Shown: positions 44,273 to 53,581 of the stretch, piece after piece
How positions within the stretch are numbered: the first letter of the stretch is position 1
Layout of the letters: each line of letters starts with the position of its first letter
DNA from: CAXMQZ01 sp963707075
GTDB lineage: Bacteria > Acidobacteriota > Thermoanaerobaculia > Multivoradales > JAHEKO01
Direction of reading: 5' to 3'
DNA length: 64,000 bases
Assembly: GCA_963707075.1 (NCBI GenBank)
Contig: CAVPOX010000002.1
Coordinates: forward strand, 1,240,001-1,304,000
Notes under the pieces: model-generated
What the model saw: the letters and a program-made list of their open reading frames with translations, nothing else
Told to the model about the DNA's origin: nothing
Databases searched by the model: none
Made by a program: the position numbers and the translations under genes

Positions 44273-46654
44273 ATGAATCCAAGAACCTGTTGCGTCACCC
44301 TGGTTGCCGTCGCCCTCGCCAGCGTCACTGGGGCCGCCACCGCTATGGCGAATGCATCCTCCGGGATCGAGCCTGCGTCGTATCAGGATCTGCGGTACCG
44401 ACTGCTGGGTCCCTTCCGCGCCAGCCGAACTGTTGGCGGCGTCGGCATCCCGACACAACCCAACGTCTTCTTCGTCGGGGTCAACAACGGTGGAGTCTGG
44501 AAGACCGACGACTTCGGTCGGACCTGGAACCCGATCTTCGATGACGCGCCGACCGGCTCCGTGGGCGATCTGGCCGTATCGCCGTCCCATCCAAATGTCA
44601 TCTACGTGGGCACGGGTGAGGGGCTGCACCGGCCCGACCTGGCGGTGGGCGATGGCATCTTCAAATCGATCGACGGCGGAGAAACCTGGCAGCATGTCGG
44701 TCTCGCCGATGTGCAACAGGTCGGGCGTCTCATCGTGCACCCGACCGACCCCGACATCGTCTTCGTCGCCGGGTTGGGCCACCCATACGGCCCCAATGAG
44801 GAGCGCGGCGTCTTCAGAACCGTCAACGGCGGGGAGACGTGGGAGCAAGTTCTCTACATCGACGAGAACACCGGTGCGATCCAGGTCGAGTTCGATCCCA
44901 CCAACCCGGACATCCTCTTCGCCGATCTCTGGGAGCACCGCGAAGGACCCTGGGAGAACGCTCGGTTCTCCGGCGCCAACAGTGGTCTTTACAAATCGAC
45001 TGATGGAGGTTCGACCTGGCGCCGCCTGAGCGAGGGGTTGCCGACCGCCGAACAGGGTCTGGGGCGGATCGGCGTCGGCATCGCTCCCAGCGATCCCAAC
45101 CGCATGTATGCAACCGTCGACGCCGATGGTGATCTCGGTGGGCTCTATCGGTCCGACGATGCGGGCGAGAGCTGGCGCCGGGTGCACAGCAATCCACGGG
45201 TGTGGGGACGTGCCGGCGATTTTGCCGAGCTCAAGGTGCATCCGGAATACCCCGATGTGGTCTTCTCAGCCAACATCGCCTCCTATCGCTCCGATGACGG
45301 TGGCCATACCTGGACGTCGATCAAGGGCGCTCCAGGCGGCGACGACTATCACCGCATCTGGATCAACCCCCTGCAGCCCGAGATCATGCTCTTTGTCGCC
45401 GATCAGGGCGCCACCATCACGGTCAACGGCGGCCGTACCTGGAGCTCCTGGTACAACCAGCCAACAGCGCAGCTCTATCACGTCACGACATCGCAAAATC
45501 AGTTTCCCTATTGGGTTTGTGGGGGGCAGCAGGAGAGTGGCGCCATTTGCATCTCGAGCCGCGGCAACGGCGGACAGATCTCCTTCCGAGACTGGCTCGG
45601 TATTGGCGCCGACGAATATGCCTACGTCGCCCCAGACCCGCTCGATCCGAACATCATCTATGGTGGCCGCGTGATGCGCTTCGACCGTCGTACCGGACAG
45701 GCCCAGAACATCGCGCCCGAGACCCTGCGCTCCGGCGACTACCGCATCCTGAGGACCATGCCCCTCCTGTTTCACCCGAAAGACCCCCGCATGTTGCTCT
45801 TCGCCACCAATGTCCTGTGGAAGACGCTGAACGGCGGACAGGACTGGGAGATCATCAGCCCCGACCTGACTCGCGAGCAGCCCGAGGTGCCAGAGAGCGT
45901 CGGAGACTTCCACACACCCGAGATGGACACGATGGCTCGGCGGGGCGTGATCTACGCTGTGGGGCCTTCCCCCCTCGATGTCGACACCCTCTGGGCCGGA
46001 ACCGACGATGGTCTGGTTCATCTCACCACCGATGGCGGCCAAACCTGGCAGGACGTAACCCCTCCCGAGCTACGGCCGTGGGACAAGGTCTCCCAGATCG
46101 ACGCCGGACACTTCGACACTGAAACCGCCTACCTCGCGATCAATGCGATCCGTCGCGACGACATGCGGCCCCACATCTACCGCACCCACGATCGGGGTCA
46201 GACCTGGACACGTATTGTCGAAGGACTCCATCCAATGGGTCCGGTGAACGTGGTGCGTGAGGATCCCGAGCAACCCGGCCTGCTCTTCGCTGGCACTGAG
46301 CGCACGGTCTACTTTTCGGTCGACGATGGCGACCATTGGCATCCCCTGCGTCAGAATCTTCCGCCATCGTCGATGCGCGATCTGGTGATTCACCAGAACG
46401 ATCTCGTCGTCGGCACTCATGGACGGTCGATCTGGGTACTCGACGACATCTCACCCCTGCGCGAATTGGTAGCGGCGGCCTTCGCAGCAGACCTTACCTG
46501 TTTTCGCCTTCCCCGGCCACCCGCGTGCGCTGGAACATGTTCCTGGATACCCCGCTGCCTCCGGAGGAGCCGACGGGTGAGAACCCACCCGACGGAGCCA
46601 TCCTGGATTACCATCTGCCCGCAGACGCGGGAGTCGTCACTGTCGAGGTCCTGA
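44273..46654 (+). CDS. Sortilin/BNR-propeller exported protein, N-terminal piece (frameshifted gene)
   Basis: Second member of the large secreted propeller family, paralogous to 17892-21109. ATG 44273 follows GGGGGAAC and gives a signal peptide (TLVAVALASVTGAATAMA). Two propellers follow with repeats GGVWKTDDFGRTWNPI, FKSIDGGETWQHV, FRTVNGGETWEQV, YKSTDGGSTWRRL and HLTTDGGQTWQDV. The real frame ends near 46470 just after SIWVLDDISPLRE; the last 60 residues here are a frameshift artefact. Likely a surface or periplasmic binding protein; hydrolase activity is only inferred from related annotations. Confidence 0.75.
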   Translation: MNPRTCCVTLVAVALASVTGAATAMANASSGIEPASYQDLRYRLLGPFRASRTVGGVGIPTQPNVFFVGVNNGGVWKTDDFGRTWNPIFDDAPTGSVGDLAVSPSHPNVIYVGTGEGLHRPDLAVGDGIFKSIDGGETWQHVGLADVQQVGRLIVHPTDPDIVFVAGLGHPYGPNEERGVFRTVNGGETWEQVLYIDENTGAIQVEFDPTNPDILFADLWEHREGPWENARFSGANSGLYKSTDGGSTWRRLSEGLPTAEQGLGRIGVGIAPSDPNRMYATVDADGDLGGLYRSDDAGESWRRVHSNPRVWGRAGDFAELKVHPEYPDVVFSANIASYRSDDGGHTWTSIKGAPGGDDYHRIWINPLQPEIMLFVADQGATITVNGGRTWSSWYNQPTAQLYHVTTSQNQFPYWVCGGQQESGAICISSRGNGGQISFRDWLGIGADEYAYVAPDPLDPNIIYGGRVMRFDRRTGQAQNIAPETLRSGDYRILRTMPLLFHPKDPRMLLFATNVLWKTLNGGQDWEIISPDLTREQPEVPESVGDFHTPEMDTMARRGVIYAVGPSPLDVDTLWAGTDDGLVHLTTDGGQTWQDVTPPELRPWDKVSQIDAGHFDTETAYLAINAIRRDDMRPHIYRTHDRGQTWTRIVEGLHPMGPVNVVREDPEQPGLLFAGTERTVYFSVDDGDHWHPLRQNLPPSSMRDLVIHQNDLVVGTHGRSIWVLDDISPLRELVAAAFAADLTCFRLPRPPACAGTCSWIPRCLRRSRRVRTHPTEPSWITICPQTRESSLSRS

Positions 46655-47345
46655 GTGGTGACGCGACTCTCAGACGCTACTCCTCTACAGATACCCCCGA
46701 GTCGGTCGATCCGGAGACCCTGCCGCACCCGACCTACTGGATCCGCCCTCCGATGACCCTGGGTACGACCCGCGGTCACCATCGTTTTGTCTGGGATCTG
46801 CGACATGAGCCACCGCGCGGTGCGCGGCGGCAGTTCTCCATTGCCGCGGTCCTGGCGAATACTCCCAGCGGACCCCACGGCCCATTCGTCGCACCTGGCA
46901 CCTACACCGTCCGTCTCACCGTCGACGGACAGTCGCAGGAGCGGCCGCTCGCTGTCCGCCTCGACCCCAGGGTCGAAATCGATCCTGAGAGCCTGCAACT
47001 GCAGACCGACCTGTCCATGCGCTGCTACCGCGGCTACCAGGCTCTCCAGGAAATCCGTGAAGCGATCGATCGCCGGCTGCAAGACAGCGACGGTGAGCCG
47101 GCCAGCGCACTTCAGAAGCTGCGCGGTGAGGAGGCACCGGGACAACCGGACATCCTGTATGACTCTCATCCGCGCCGACCCCAGCCGAGGACGAGACAGT
47201 CGTCGACCTCCAGTACAAGTTCCTGTGGGTGATGGAGGTTCTGCAGAGCGCCGATGCCAGACCCACCACTCAGACCGAGGCGGCCGTCGTGTCTCTGGAG
47301 AAGAGTCTCGCCGCCCTCAGTCGCCGATGGGAAGAGATGAACTAG
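46484..47345 (+). CDS. Sortilin/BNR-propeller protein, C-terminal piece (frameshifted gene)
   Basis: Completes the gene at 44273. From RPYLFSPSPATRVRWNMFL it encodes a beta-sandwich domain (YRFVWDLRHEPP-like HHRFVWDLRHEPPRG; TYTVRLTVDGQSQERPLAV) and a helical tail. Near 47165-47184 a second shift moves coding into a frame reading AEDETVVDLQYKFLWVMEVL and ending at TAG 47343-47345. The same beta-sandwich plus helical tail closes the paralogue at 17892. There is no independent start, so it is not a separate gene. Confidence 0.65.
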
Positions 47346-47414
47346 GCCGGAATCGCCGAGATCTCTCGCCAATCCATTCCCCGCTCGGGTGCGTAAGTTT
47401 GAGGAACTCGATCT

Positions 47415-48752
47415 ATGAACCCTGCTATCCAACACCTGCTGCAACCGATCTCCCCTGAACGACACCGGGTGAATCGGGAGCGCTATGCAAGTCTGCCGGA
47501 CTCCCTGAAGACGCCCGAGCAGATCATCGAGCATTCGCATCATTCATGTGGGGCGACGCACGGTGTGCTCGAACGGTGCGACTTCGCCTGCACCAGCTGC
47601 TACCTGGGAGAGGAGGCCAACGCTGCGGAGCCGCTACCGCGAGAAGACGTGCTCCGACAGCTCGATGCGCTGCGGGAGTTTCTGGGTCCGCAAGGTAAGG
47701 CACAGATCACCGCGGGTGAGGTGACACTGCTACCCCGGGAGAGGCTCGGAGAGTACGTTCGGTACGCGATCGACATCGGGCTCGATCCGATGGTGATGAC
47801 GCACGGGCGCCGTTTCCTCCAGGAACCAGAGTACCTGCGGGACTTGATCGAGGAAGACGGTCTGGAAAAGATCTCGATCCACGTCGATTCGACTCAGCGC
47901 GGACGTGCGGAATGGAGCCCATTCGTCACCGAGAAACAACTCAACCCAGTCAGGGATCGCTACGCCAACCTGATTCGGCAGATGCGCACCAAGACGAGGC
48001 GAAAGCTCCACGCTGCCCACACGGTGACGGTGACCCAAAAGAGCCTCGACCAGATCCCCGACGTGATGCGTTGGCTCGTACGCAATCTCGATGCCTTCCG
48101 GATGGTGAGCTTCCAACCGGTGGCCGAGGTCGGCAGAACCGAGGATCAGACGATCCACGATCTGACCCTCACCGATGTCTGGGAGAGAATCTGTAGTGCC
48201 CTCGGGAAGCCCTTGAACAAGGATGCCATGCACTTCGGCCATCCGCAGTGCCACATCATGATTCCGGTCGTGGTCGCCCGAGCCGGCGACCGGTTCAGCA
48301 TCCTCGAGACCGTCCGAGCCGGCAAGAGCTGGGATCGCTCCTTTCTGCGCCGGCTTCTCCAGGCAGTCGGTGGCTACACCGTTCGGGGCAAGAGCCGGAT
48401 CGAGAACCTCCTCGCAATAGCCTCCCTGACCTGCCGCAACCCGGTCTTGCTCATCGAATCGGTCTTCTACGGTCTCTACCGCACCTGGGGCGATCGACGG
48501 GACCTGATTGCCATCCTCGGGCACGCCGCAAGAACCCGCAGCCTGAGCGTTCGTCCCCTGGTCCTTGTCGTGCACAAGTTCATGAGTCCCCACGAGCTCG
48601 AGACCGACCTCGGCCAGGAACGGTTGCAGGCCTGCACCTTTCGCGTTCCGGTCGACGGCGAGATGATCGCCATGTGTGAGCTCAATGCGACCGGGCTGCG
48701 ATCGAAGCTCTACCCCGCAGCCCGCATTCGAAAGGCGGTTGGACAATCATGA
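47415..48752 (+). CDS. Radical SAM protein
   Basis: 445 aa. The cluster motif C-x3-C-x2-C is CDFACTSC (Cys55, Cys59, Cys62), followed by a partial TIM barrel with QITAGEVTLLPRE and EKISIHVDSTQRGR. The region beyond residue 300 is not recognised. TGAGGAAC precedes the ATG. The stop overlaps the DUF547 start by four bases (ATGA), so the two products probably work together. The reaction is unknown; the second half lacks the Cys-rich SPASM pattern. Confidence 0.82.
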   Translation: MNPAIQHLLQPISPERHRVNRERYASLPDSLKTPEQIIEHSHHSCGATHGVLERCDFACTSCYLGEEANAAEPLPREDVLRQLDALREFLGPQGKAQITAGEVTLLPRERLGEYVRYAIDIGLDPMVMTHGRRFLQEPEYLRDLIEEDGLEKISIHVDSTQRGRAEWSPFVTEKQLNPVRDRYANLIRQMRTKTRRKLHAAHTVTVTQKSLDQIPDVMRWLVRNLDAFRMVSFQPVAEVGRTEDQTIHDLTLTDVWERICSALGKPLNKDAMHFGHPQCHIMIPVVVARAGDRFSILETVRAGKSWDRSFLRRLLQAVGGYTVRGKSRIENLLAIASLTCRNPVLLIESVFYGLYRTWGDRRDLIAILGHAARTRSLSVRPLVLVVHKFMSPHELETDLGQERLQACTFRVPVDGEMIAMCELNATGLRSKLYPAARIRKAVGQS

Positions 48753-49540
48753 TGAGACTCTTCTGGCGCACCCTTGCTCTGTTATCCGTCGTGTGCGTTA
48801 TGGTCGGCGGGCCGATGACAACCTCTGCCAGAGCTGCCGACTTCTCCTACGACGATTGGAACAACGTCCTGGAAAGATTCGTCGACCAAAACGGGTTGGT
48901 CGACTATGCCGGACTCCGGCAGGACCGAGACGTTCTCGACCGCTTTCTCGAATCGATCGGGACCACAGGTCCCGAGACCGACCCTGACATGTTTCCGACC
49001 CGCGAGGACAGGCTCGCCTATTACATCAACGCCTACAACGCGCTCGTCTTTCAGGGCGTTCTCAGCCTGTCTCCCAATGCAGACACGGTGTGGGGCTTCA
49101 CGGGCACCGGTCTGGGCTTTTTCGTCAGGATGAAAGTCCAGGTGGACGGTAACAAGACGAGCCTGAAAGCGCTTGAAGACGACCTCATCCGGGACGGGTT
49201 CAAGGATCCCCGGATCCACGCTGCCCTCAATTGTGCCTCTGTAGGCTGCCCCAAGCTGCCCCGAAGAGCCTTCGAGCCTGAGACACTCGACGAGCAACTC
49301 GACGCAGAAATGCGCAAGTTCGTCTCCGAGGAGAGGAACTGCAAAGTAGATGAATCTTCGGGTACGGTCTATCTGTCGAGGATCTTCGATTGGTTCCGCG
49401 GTGACTTCGAGGAGTTCGAGGCCTCCCGCGGCGGCGGGTTGATCGACTACATCAATCGGTACCGGCCGTCCGACGGAAAGATCCCAACGGACCTGAAGGT
49501 CGAGTTCCTGAAGTACGACAAGTCTCTAAACCGTCAGTAG
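48749..49540 (+). CDS. DUF547 domain-containing exported protein
   Basis: 263 aa. Signal peptide (TLALLSVVCVMVGGPMTTSARA), then the DUF547 fold: NGLVDYAGLRQDRDVL, LAYYINAYNALVFQGVL and HAALNCASVGCPKLPRRAF, which holds the conserved Cys and resembles a papain/transglutaminase-like site. Probably periplasmic. Translationally coupled to the radical SAM gene. A palindromic hairpin follows at 49569. Confidence 0.85.
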   Translation: MMRLFWRTLALLSVVCVMVGGPMTTSARAADFSYDDWNNVLERFVDQNGLVDYAGLRQDRDVLDRFLESIGTTGPETDPDMFPTREDRLAYYINAYNALVFQGVLSLSPNADTVWGFTGTGLGFFVRMKVQVDGNKTSLKALEDDLIRDGFKDPRIHAALNCASVGCPKLPRRAFEPETLDEQLDAEMRKFVSEERNCKVDESSGTVYLSRIFDWFRGDFEEFEASRGGGLIDYINRYRPSDGKIPTDLKVEFLKYDKSLNRQ

Positions 49541-49568
49541 CCGCCGGCCGGCCGGCCGAAATACCGCG

Positions 49569-49596
49569 GGTCGGCGTCTCAGCTGAAACGCCGACC
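49569..49596. terminator. Palindromic hairpin between convergent genes
   Basis: GGTCGGCGT (49569-49577) and ACGCCGACC (49588-49596) are perfect complements; the ten-base middle contains the self-complementary TCAGCTGA, so the whole block is a near-perfect palindrome with one mismatch. It lies between the stops of the DUF547 gene (49540) and the convergent channel gene (49618), a good place for a bidirectional terminator. No T-run is seen. A GGCC tandem just before it (49545-49558) is plain GC-rich sequence. Confidence 0.55.
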
Positions 49597-49617
49597 ACGG
49601 TTACAGTCCCGCTCGGG

Positions 49618-51123
49618 TCAGGCGTTCGGCTCTCCTGACGACTTACGCATCCACCTCGCCAGTTGCTGCCCGGCCAGGTCTCGTCCACCGAGGCCAAAGG
49701 CCAGAGCCGTCGCGACTGCGGCGGCACCCAGGGTCAGGCCGAATGCAAGGTTGATGATGTCCTCCGCCAGCCCAGCCTGACGCAGGGCCATGGCCGACGC
49801 CAGGATGATGATCGCAGCGCGGGCGACGGTGGCCAGGGTGCTCGCCTGCCGGGTTCCACTCGACCGAATCGCTTCGGCAGCCAGTCCCGCCAGATAGAGC
49901 CCAATCGCCAGAATGACAACCGCCAACAAGAGATCGCCAGCGAACAGGGTGAACTGGGAGACGATCTCTGCCAGGACATCGAATTGCAGGGCCTTCAGCG
50001 CCTCGATGGTGGCAAACAGCATGATCGCGATCATGGCCAGCCAGCCAACCAGGCCGGACGGAGTTCGCTCATCGGAACCTTCCGCCGCAGCCTTGTGCCG
50101 AAAACCGATGCGCTCGAGAAAGCCGTCGAACCCGACGCTCGCCAGCAGCCTGGTTACCAGATCGGCGACCAGCTTTCCGATCAGGAAAGCAACAAAGAGA
50201 ATCAACACCGCCGCGAAGATCTGGGGCACCGCCGCCAGAATCTGATCCAGCATAGAGCTTGCAGGCGCGGTCAGGGCCTCTAGCTTCAGGGCATCCAATG
50301 CCGCAATCACGACTGGCACCAGCACCAGGACATACACCACCAGGCCGACCAGGATCGATAACTGCTGCTCGCCCAGGACCCGGCCGATGCCCAGGCGCTC
50401 ACCCAGTCCGTCCGCACCCGAGGCCGAAAGCAGACTGGTAACGATCCGTCGAATGATCTTTGCCAACAGCCAACCGGTAGCGAGAATCAAGCCGGCGGCA
50501 AACAAGTTGGGCAGGAAGGCCAGGATCTTGTTGAGTAGCACCGTTACCGGGCCGAGAAGACCTTCCAGTCCCAAAGCATCGAGGATGGCCGGGAGGAACA
50601 TCAGAAAGACCAGCCAATACACGGTCTCCCCCAGGGCCCTGCTGGGAGGCGTCTCCCCCTCCACTACCTCCGCGGCAAAACGCTCATCCAAGGATGTCTT
50701 GCTGAGCAGCCCCGACAGGGCGAACCGCATTCCTGTAGCAATCAACCAGGCGACACCGAGCAGGACCGCCGCCGAGAGCAGATTTGGCAGAAAGGCGAAG
50801 ATCTCCTCGAGAAAGGCATTCAGCGGGGCACTGACTTCCGACCAGCCCAATACCGAGAAGAAGGCAACGAACGCAAAGAGCATGAGCACCCAGAACACGA
50901 CTCTACCGCTCAGATCTTCGACTGGCGCATCTTCCCCCTTTTTGGCTCCGGTCGCCCACGCTGCCAACCGATCGTCGACAGAGGTGCGCTTGAGAATGCC
51001 ACGCGTCATCGCTGCGCCGATCAGCGCTACCAGCCAGCCGATCACCAGCACCCCCAGGGCAAACAAGAGGTTGGGCACATAGCTCACCAGTGCCTCCCAG
51101 GTATCCGTGAAGAAGGTTTCCAT
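49618..51123 (-). CDS. CmpX-like mechanosensitive channel with repeated TM helices
   Basis: 501 aa made of several copies of a conserved TM-helix unit (PF05552 type): YVPNLLFALGVLVIGWLVA, FLPNLLSAAVLLGVAWLIA, FLPNLFAAGLILATGWLLA and AVPQIFAAVLILFVAFLIG, each followed by a short amphipathic helix. The C-terminal end (GLTLGAAAVATALAFGLGGRDLAG) resembles the MscS pore helix. Start ATG at 51123 with AAGGAG upstream. It is the third mechanosensitive-type channel in the window. Confidence 0.83.
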   Translation of the reverse strand: METFFTDTWEALVSYVPNLLFALGVLVIGWLVALIGAAMTRGILKRTSVDDRLAAWATGAKKGEDAPVEDLSGRVVFWVLMLFAFVAFFSVLGWSEVSAPLNAFLEEIFAFLPNLLSAAVLLGVAWLIATGMRFALSGLLSKTSLDERFAAEVVEGETPPSRALGETVYWLVFLMFLPAILDALGLEGLLGPVTVLLNKILAFLPNLFAAGLILATGWLLAKIIRRIVTSLLSASGADGLGERLGIGRVLGEQQLSILVGLVVYVLVLVPVVIAALDALKLEALTAPASSMLDQILAAVPQIFAAVLILFVAFLIGKLVADLVTRLLASVGFDGFLERIGFRHKAAAEGSDERTPSGLVGWLAMIAIMLFATIEALKALQFDVLAEIVSQFTLFAGDLLLAVVILAIGLYLAGLAAEAIRSSGTRQASTLATVARAAIIILASAMALRQAGLAEDIINLAFGLTLGAAAVATALAFGLGGRDLAGQQLARWMRKSSGEPNA

Positions 51124-51302
51124 CTCGTTCTCCTTTCCCAAGAGATCATCCAGCGCGAGGGCGAGGCTCGGCCGAGCTCTTGCTCAGAGCAAGAGTCACT
51201 GATTCCCGTCGAGAGATCTCACCTCGCGCGCCCATCGATTCGCTTTCCCGAAACCCTAGCACGAACGGACAGGGGGGCAGGAGGCGCATTTGTGCCTCTC
51301 AG

Positions 51303-53153
51303 CTACGGACGCGACTCATCCGGGATGAATACTCTCACCTCACCGCCAAACTTCTCCAGACCGGAGTCGACGGCTCCCTCGATTGCGTCGAGCTCGCTGC
51401 TCGAGTCAGCAGGAAAAACCAGGCATCCCAGGCGGAAGAAGACCTCCAGCTTGGCCGGGAAGGGGACCTTGATGGCCATGTAGCGGATGGGAAACGCCTC
51501 CAGATGTTCGAGCACGCGCTGAGGACGAACAGCAACCGATTCCACTCCCGGATACCAGAAGACGAGTGCTCGCGGAGGGTTCTCCGCCAGCGGGAATCGA
51601 ACGACCCGACCCAAGCTCTCGAGCAGCCTGTAGGCATCGCCAACTTCCCGATCGACTGTCCGCGGCCAGGCGAGCGGCTCCCATGGATCGACCTCATGCC
51701 GCTGATTGCGCGTTGCCAACGCGCGGCCGTAGAGATCAGTCGGCCGCACCAACATCACCAAGCGGGTCGACCCCTCGGGCGGCGGCTGCTGCACCCCCCG
51801 CCAGGACCGCGGCAGATAAAGCGGCACGACCGGGCCGACTCGTTTGTCGGCCAGTATCAATGTGTTCGCTGTCTCGCCCTGGATCGTATCGCGGAAGGAT
51901 TCCATCAACTCCTCGACAGGACTCGTGGCCGGCAGCCCCTTGAAGCCGACTCCAACCAGGACAACACCGGTGGCAGCAGCAGCGAGCGAAATCGAAACCC
52001 GTTTAGGCCCGGCTGGCAGTCTTTTCACGAGTCCCTCCACGAGCCCGGCTACCCCTACGAGACAGACTGGAACCACCCACGCCAGAACTCTCGGTGGTGG
52101 ATTCTCACCAGACGAGACCAGCTGGGCGATGGCCACCACCCCCCCGATCGACGCCACCGCCAGAATTGTCCTCCTGGCACTCCCTCTCGGTGCCAGCAGA
52201 AGTCCGAGCAGTCCGGTCACGGCCACAAGCTTCCACAGCAGACCCGGGAACAGAGTGGCTCCAATTTGCTCGGTGAACTCCGTCAGACTCTGACCGACAT
52301 CGCCGGCGTCGATGGACGCTGCACCCGAGGAGGCGTAGATGTAGGGCAGGCGATCCACGACGAATAGCCCCACAATGGCGGCAATGATCAAAGCCTGAAC
52401 CGTCAGGTTACGCCGCCAGACTCTCCGATTCTCGCCGGTCAGAGATTCACTCCTACCCCTTTCGTCGGGAGTCAGAATCCAGAAGGCCGAATACACCGGG
52501 AAGACCCAGTAGGCCGCCATGGTGAGGTGGTTCATCACGCACAGGCAAGCCGTGACGACAGCCATCGTGGTTCCGACGATCGCAGAAGGTCTGCGCGGCA
52601 GACGCAGAAGAAGGATGAGGAGGAGAAGTTGCAGTGCGAACAACCATGTATATCCCCGAGCCGTCGCACTGTAGCGCCAGACAAATGGATTCCATAGAGC
52701 AAGGATCAACACCAGGGGACCGGCGAATCGCCACCGGAAGGTCTCCGTCAGGAGCCAGTAGAGTGCCACTCCAAAGACCAGCGCACCTGTCAGTGCCGCC
52801 AAACGCAAGCTCGCCTCGGCAGGATGAAACAGACCGACCGTGAAGTTCGCGAGAAAGCTGTGGACGATGTGGTTGCCGGGCTCGGGCCACCTTCCCAGAC
52901 TGCAGTACAGGCCAATCGCCAGCTCGCGGGCAGTCGGCTGGGGAAGATTCCGAATATCCTCGATGTGATCCAGCGACCGCGGCTCACCGCTGGGTTCCAC
53001 ACCCGCCCACGTGAAATACCGAAGGGTCGTGAGCTCGTCCCATTCAAACGGCCGGCCCATATCCCGATGCGTCGCCCTGACCCCCACAAAAAGACCGAGA
53101 ATCAGCGCCGCGATCAGCCACGAGATTGCTCTACCCTGTTTGGCTGGTTTCAT
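51303..53153 (-). CDS. GT-C-like multi-pass membrane glycosyltransferase family protein
   Basis: 616 aa from ATG 53153. The first loop has FEWDELTTLRYFTWAG, the acidic motif of GT39/PMT-type GT-C enzymes just after the first membrane helix. About ten membrane helices extend to residue 400; the C-terminal 200 residues are soluble (LILADKRVGPVVPLYLP, YGRALATRNQRHEVDPW). It probably transfers sugar from a polyprenyl carrier outside the membrane, but no acceptor is evident. 179 bases separate it from the channel gene. Confidence 0.65.
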   Translation of the reverse strand: MKPAKQGRAISWLIAALILGLFVGVRATHRDMGRPFEWDELTTLRYFTWAGVEPSGEPRSLDHIEDIRNLPQPTARELAIGLYCSLGRWPEPGNHIVHSFLANFTVGLFHPAEASLRLAALTGALVFGVALYWLLTETFRWRFAGPLVLILALWNPFVWRYSATARGYTWLFALQLLLLILLLRLPRRPSAIVGTTMAVVTACLCVMNHLTMAAYWVFPVYSAFWILTPDERGRSESLTGENRRVWRRNLTVQALIIAAIVGLFVVDRLPYIYASSGAASIDAGDVGQSLTEFTEQIGATLFPGLLWKLVAVTGLLGLLLAPRGSARRTILAVASIGGVVAIAQLVSSGENPPPRVLAWVVPVCLVGVAGLVEGLVKRLPAGPKRVSISLAAAATGVVLVGVGFKGLPATSPVEELMESFRDTIQGETANTLILADKRVGPVVPLYLPRSWRGVQQPPPEGSTRLVMLVRPTDLYGRALATRNQRHEVDPWEPLAWPRTVDREVGDAYRLLESLGRVVRFPLAENPPRALVFWYPGVESVAVRPQRVLEHLEAFPIRYMAIKVPFPAKLEVFFRLGCLVFPADSSSELDAIEGAVDSGLEKFGGEVRVFIPDESRP

Positions 53154-53245
53154 GCCCAGAAGGACCACGGTGCCTTCGACCGTCAGACGCGCGAGCCGAC
53201 CGCTCGCATCGAAAGGCTACCAGTCTCGGCAGCATCTGGCAGAGA

Positions 53246-53581
53246 TCACATCGGTGCTACAGCCAGCTGACACCGCACCCACTGACCCGCAGATTCAACG
53301 GTCGTGGTTTCGGATACCACGTCGACGCGGCTCGCATCGAGTCCCTGTTGATCGACGAGGAAAGTCCGAATCGCCTCGGCCCGGGCCGGGCCCAGGGCCT
53401 CGACCTGTGCCGCTTCGATCGTCTGGACCTCCACCAGATCGTCGATCAGCACCTTGCGATAAGCGATCTCATCGACACCGTCCTCCGCTGCATGCTCTGC
53501 GCGCAGTGCATTCATCTGATCGACTGACAGCAGGTCCCGGTAGGCGGACTCGAGCTCGCCAATCGGATGGCTCGACTCCAA
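53246..53581 (-). CDS. DUF748 protein, C-terminal tail (frameshifted gene)
   Basis: Last 110 residues of the gene that starts at 56184. A shift at about 53578-53590 moves coding from RAALTTVLGSEGTTFSR into this frame (ESSHPIGELESAYRDLLSVDQ, then TIEAAQVEALGPARAEAI). The end TRAVESAG-like TTVESAGQWVRCQLAVAP resembles DUF748 C-termini. No ribosome site, so it is not a separate gene. Confidence 0.55.
   Translation of the reverse strand: MESSHPIGELESAYRDLLSVDQMNALRAEHAAEDGVDEIAYRKVLIDDLVEVQTIEAAQVEALGPARAEAIRTFLVDQQGLDASRVDVVSETTTVESAGQWVRCQLAVAPM

Noticed and set aside
49545..49558. Tandem GGCC block
   Set aside because: Plain GC-rich tetranucleotide repetition next to a stop codon; no evidence of function apart from the hairpin that follows.
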